A DNA stretch of 6,318 bases from Candidatus Dormiibacterota bacterium (lineage in GTDB: Bacteria; Chloroflexota; Dormibacteria; UBA8260), in NCBI GenBank assembly GCA_955652455.1, contig CATPBU010000130.1, forward strand, positions 1 to 6,318. The letters run 5' to 3'. A program made the translations under genes and the position numbers. Below are positions 5,456 to 6,318 of the stretch, piece by piece. The first letter of the stretch is position 1; each line of letters begins with the position of its first letter. Below the pieces are notes generated by a model, which had not been told where the DNA came from, searched no databases, and was given only the letters and a program-made list of their open reading frames with translations.

Positions 5456-6223
5456 ATGCTGCTCGCGGTCGACGTCGGCAACACCAACATCGTCGTCGGT
5501 GTGTTCGACGGCGAGCGCCTGGTTGCCGACTTTCGGTTGCACACCAACGAGCGCTCCACCGGCGACGAGCTCGGGCTCGTCACCAGCGACCTGCTCCGCC
5601 GCCGTGGCATCGAACTCGCCGGCATCGCCGCCGTGGCCGTGGCCAACGTGGTCCCACCCCTCGCCCGAGCCATAGATGAGATGTCCCGCGTCTATTTTGG
5701 GCGGGTCCCGTTGGTGGTCGGACCCGGCATCCGCACCGGTGTCAGCATCCGCTATGAGGATCCGCGCCTGGTCGGCGCCGACCGAATTGCCAATGCCCTC
5801 GCCGGTCGCCACCTGTACGGCGCGCCCGTGATCCTGCTCGATTTCGGCACTGCCACCACCTTCGACTGCGTATCGGCAAGCGGGGAGTACCTGGGCGGCG
5901 CCATGGCGCCCGGCATCCTGATCAGCCTCGATGCGCTGGTGAGCCATGCCTCGAAGCTGAACCGCGTGGAGCTGACCGCTCCGTCTTCGGTGATCGGACG
6001 CAGCCCGGCGGCATCGATGCAGGCCGGGTTCGTCTTCGGCTACGTGGGCCTGGTCCAGGGCATTGTTGCTCGGATCCGCGCTGAGATCGGCGAGAACGCC
6101 AAGGTGATCGCCACCGGTGGCCTCGCCGAGCTCTTCGCTCCGCTGATCGCTGAGATCGAGGCGGTGGATCCTCACCTGACACTCGTCGGGCTTCGGCTGA
6201 TCCACGAGCTAAACGCCGACTGA
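5456..6223 (+). CDS. coaX: Type III pantothenate kinase
   Basis: A 255-residue enzyme that phosphorylates pantothenate with ATP, the first committed step of coenzyme A synthesis in the cytoplasm. The length matches bacterial CoaX (about 255). Motifs in order: DVGNTN (residues 6-11, phosphate loop), VVGPGIRTG (87-95), YEDPRLVGADRIANAL (100-115, with the catalytic Asp109), DFGTATTFD (129-137, second phosphate motif), GGAMAPGI (147-154), SMQAGFVFGYVGLV (187-200) and TGGLAELF (220-227). The block usually reading GxNT before SMQ is IGRSPAASMQ here, a mild deviation. ATG 5456 places the first strand at residue 2 as in relatives; the frame extends upstream to 5351 but that part overlaps the ROK gene and lacks family sequence. 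TACAAT 7 bases before the ATG suggests leaderless expression. CoaX is an obligate-dimer enzyme that is insensitive to CoA feedback in studied bacteria. A dus-like gene follows after 38 bases. Confidence 0.95.
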   Translation: MLLAVDVGNTNIVVGVFDGERLVADFRLHTNERSTGDELGLVTSDLLRRRGIELAGIAAVAVANVVPPLARAIDEMSRVYFGRVPLVVGPGIRTGVSIRYEDPRLVGADRIANALAGRHLYGAPVILLDFGTATTFDCVSASGEYLGGAMAPGILISLDALVSHASKLNRVELTAPSSVIGRSPAASMQAGFVFGYVGLVQGIVARIRAEIGENAKVIATGGLAELFAPLIAEIEAVDPHLTLVGLRLIHELNAD

Positions 6224-6246
6224 GGGCCGGCTGCCGAGCCTGCCCG

Positions 6247-6252
6247 TAAGAT
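6247..6252 (+). promoter_or_regulatory. Possible -10 element before the gene at 6262
   Basis: TAAGAT fits TAnnnT and is close to TATAAT. It lies 9 bases before ATG 6262, again giving a near-leaderless start, and there is no ribosome binding site in the 38-base gap after coaX. The intervening sequence is three tandem GATC units (6250-6261), overlapping the hexamer. No -35 is evident. Confidence 0.35.
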
Positions 6253-6261
6253 CGATCGATC

Positions 6262-6318
6262 ATGGCCGTCGCAGCCGCTACCCGCCCCGCCCTGCGTATC
6301 GGCGCGCCCGAACTGACC
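6262..6318 (+). CDS. N-terminus of a probable tRNA-dihydrouridine synthase (DusB-like), cut by window end
   Basis: Nineteen codons run from ATG 6262 to the window edge without a stop, all but one ending in G or C or fitting the local bias. The residues MAVAAATRPALRIGAPELT end in a pattern (LRIG..EL) like the first beta strand of Dus enzymes, where it is followed by the flavin-binding 'APMAGVT' segment; that segment would lie just beyond the window. Dus enzymes reduce uridines in the tRNA D-loop with FMN. In Bacillus a dus gene also lies in the coaX neighbourhood, which adds some support. An in-frame TAA at 6247 bounds the frame, so ATG 6262 is the only possible start near here. The family call rests on only about nine residues plus context. 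Confidence 0.45.
   Translation, partial: MAVAAATRPALRIGAPELT

Noticed and set aside
5243..6205. 320-codon open frame on the minus strand opposite coaX
   Set aside because: It overlaps coaX and the start of the ROK gene in another frame and contains no recognisable domain.
6224..6246. Terminator hairpin after coaX
   Set aside because: GGGC and GCCC can pair over a short interval, but the stem is only about 4 bp and no T-run follows.

Overview
The window is about 6.3 kb of very GC-rich bacterial chromosome. Several things point to a member of the Actinomycetota: coding frames with G or C at nearly every third position, frequent GTG starts, few Shine-Dalgarno sites, and TAnnnT hexamers placed 6-11 bases before several start codons, as in leaderless genes. 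I cannot assign a class; Thermoleophilia or Acidimicrobiia would fit. The region looks like ordinary chromosome. I see no transposase, phage gene, CRISPR array, rRNA or tRNA, and no new multi-gene system.

Left part, plus strand: the 3' end of an unrecognised gene (stop at 192-194) is followed by a two-gene unit. This unit holds a calcineurin-like (ApaH-type) metallophosphatase (211-981) and a phytoene-dehydrogenase-like FAD oxidoreductase (988-2415), only 6 bases apart.

Middle part, minus strand, convergent with the first unit: read in transcription order from 5382 down to 2425, this is a ROK-family sugar kinase or glucokinase-like protein (4546-5382), a DegV-family fatty-acid-binding protein (3651-4499), a TetR-family repressor (2839-3525) and a small protein with four Cys pairs (2425-2805). 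The TetR gene probably has its own promoter in a 125-base gap, which carries a perfect 16-bp palindrome (3558-3573), a good candidate for an autoregulatory operator.

Right part, plus strand: coaX, encoding type III pantothenate kinase (5456-6223), diverges from the ROK kinase. The 73-base gap between them has a perfect 14-bp palindrome (5413-5426) at almost its exact centre. After coaX comes the start of another gene (6262 onward), whose first residues resemble a tRNA-dihydrouridine synthase of the DusB type.

Functionally, coaX commits pantothenate to coenzyme A synthesis, the ROK kinase probably feeds sugar phosphate into metabolism, and DegV handles fatty acyl groups. The TetR repressor could sense an acyl or lipid ligand, but nothing in the sequence proves that these genes act together. 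No gene-free stretch exceeds 125 bases.
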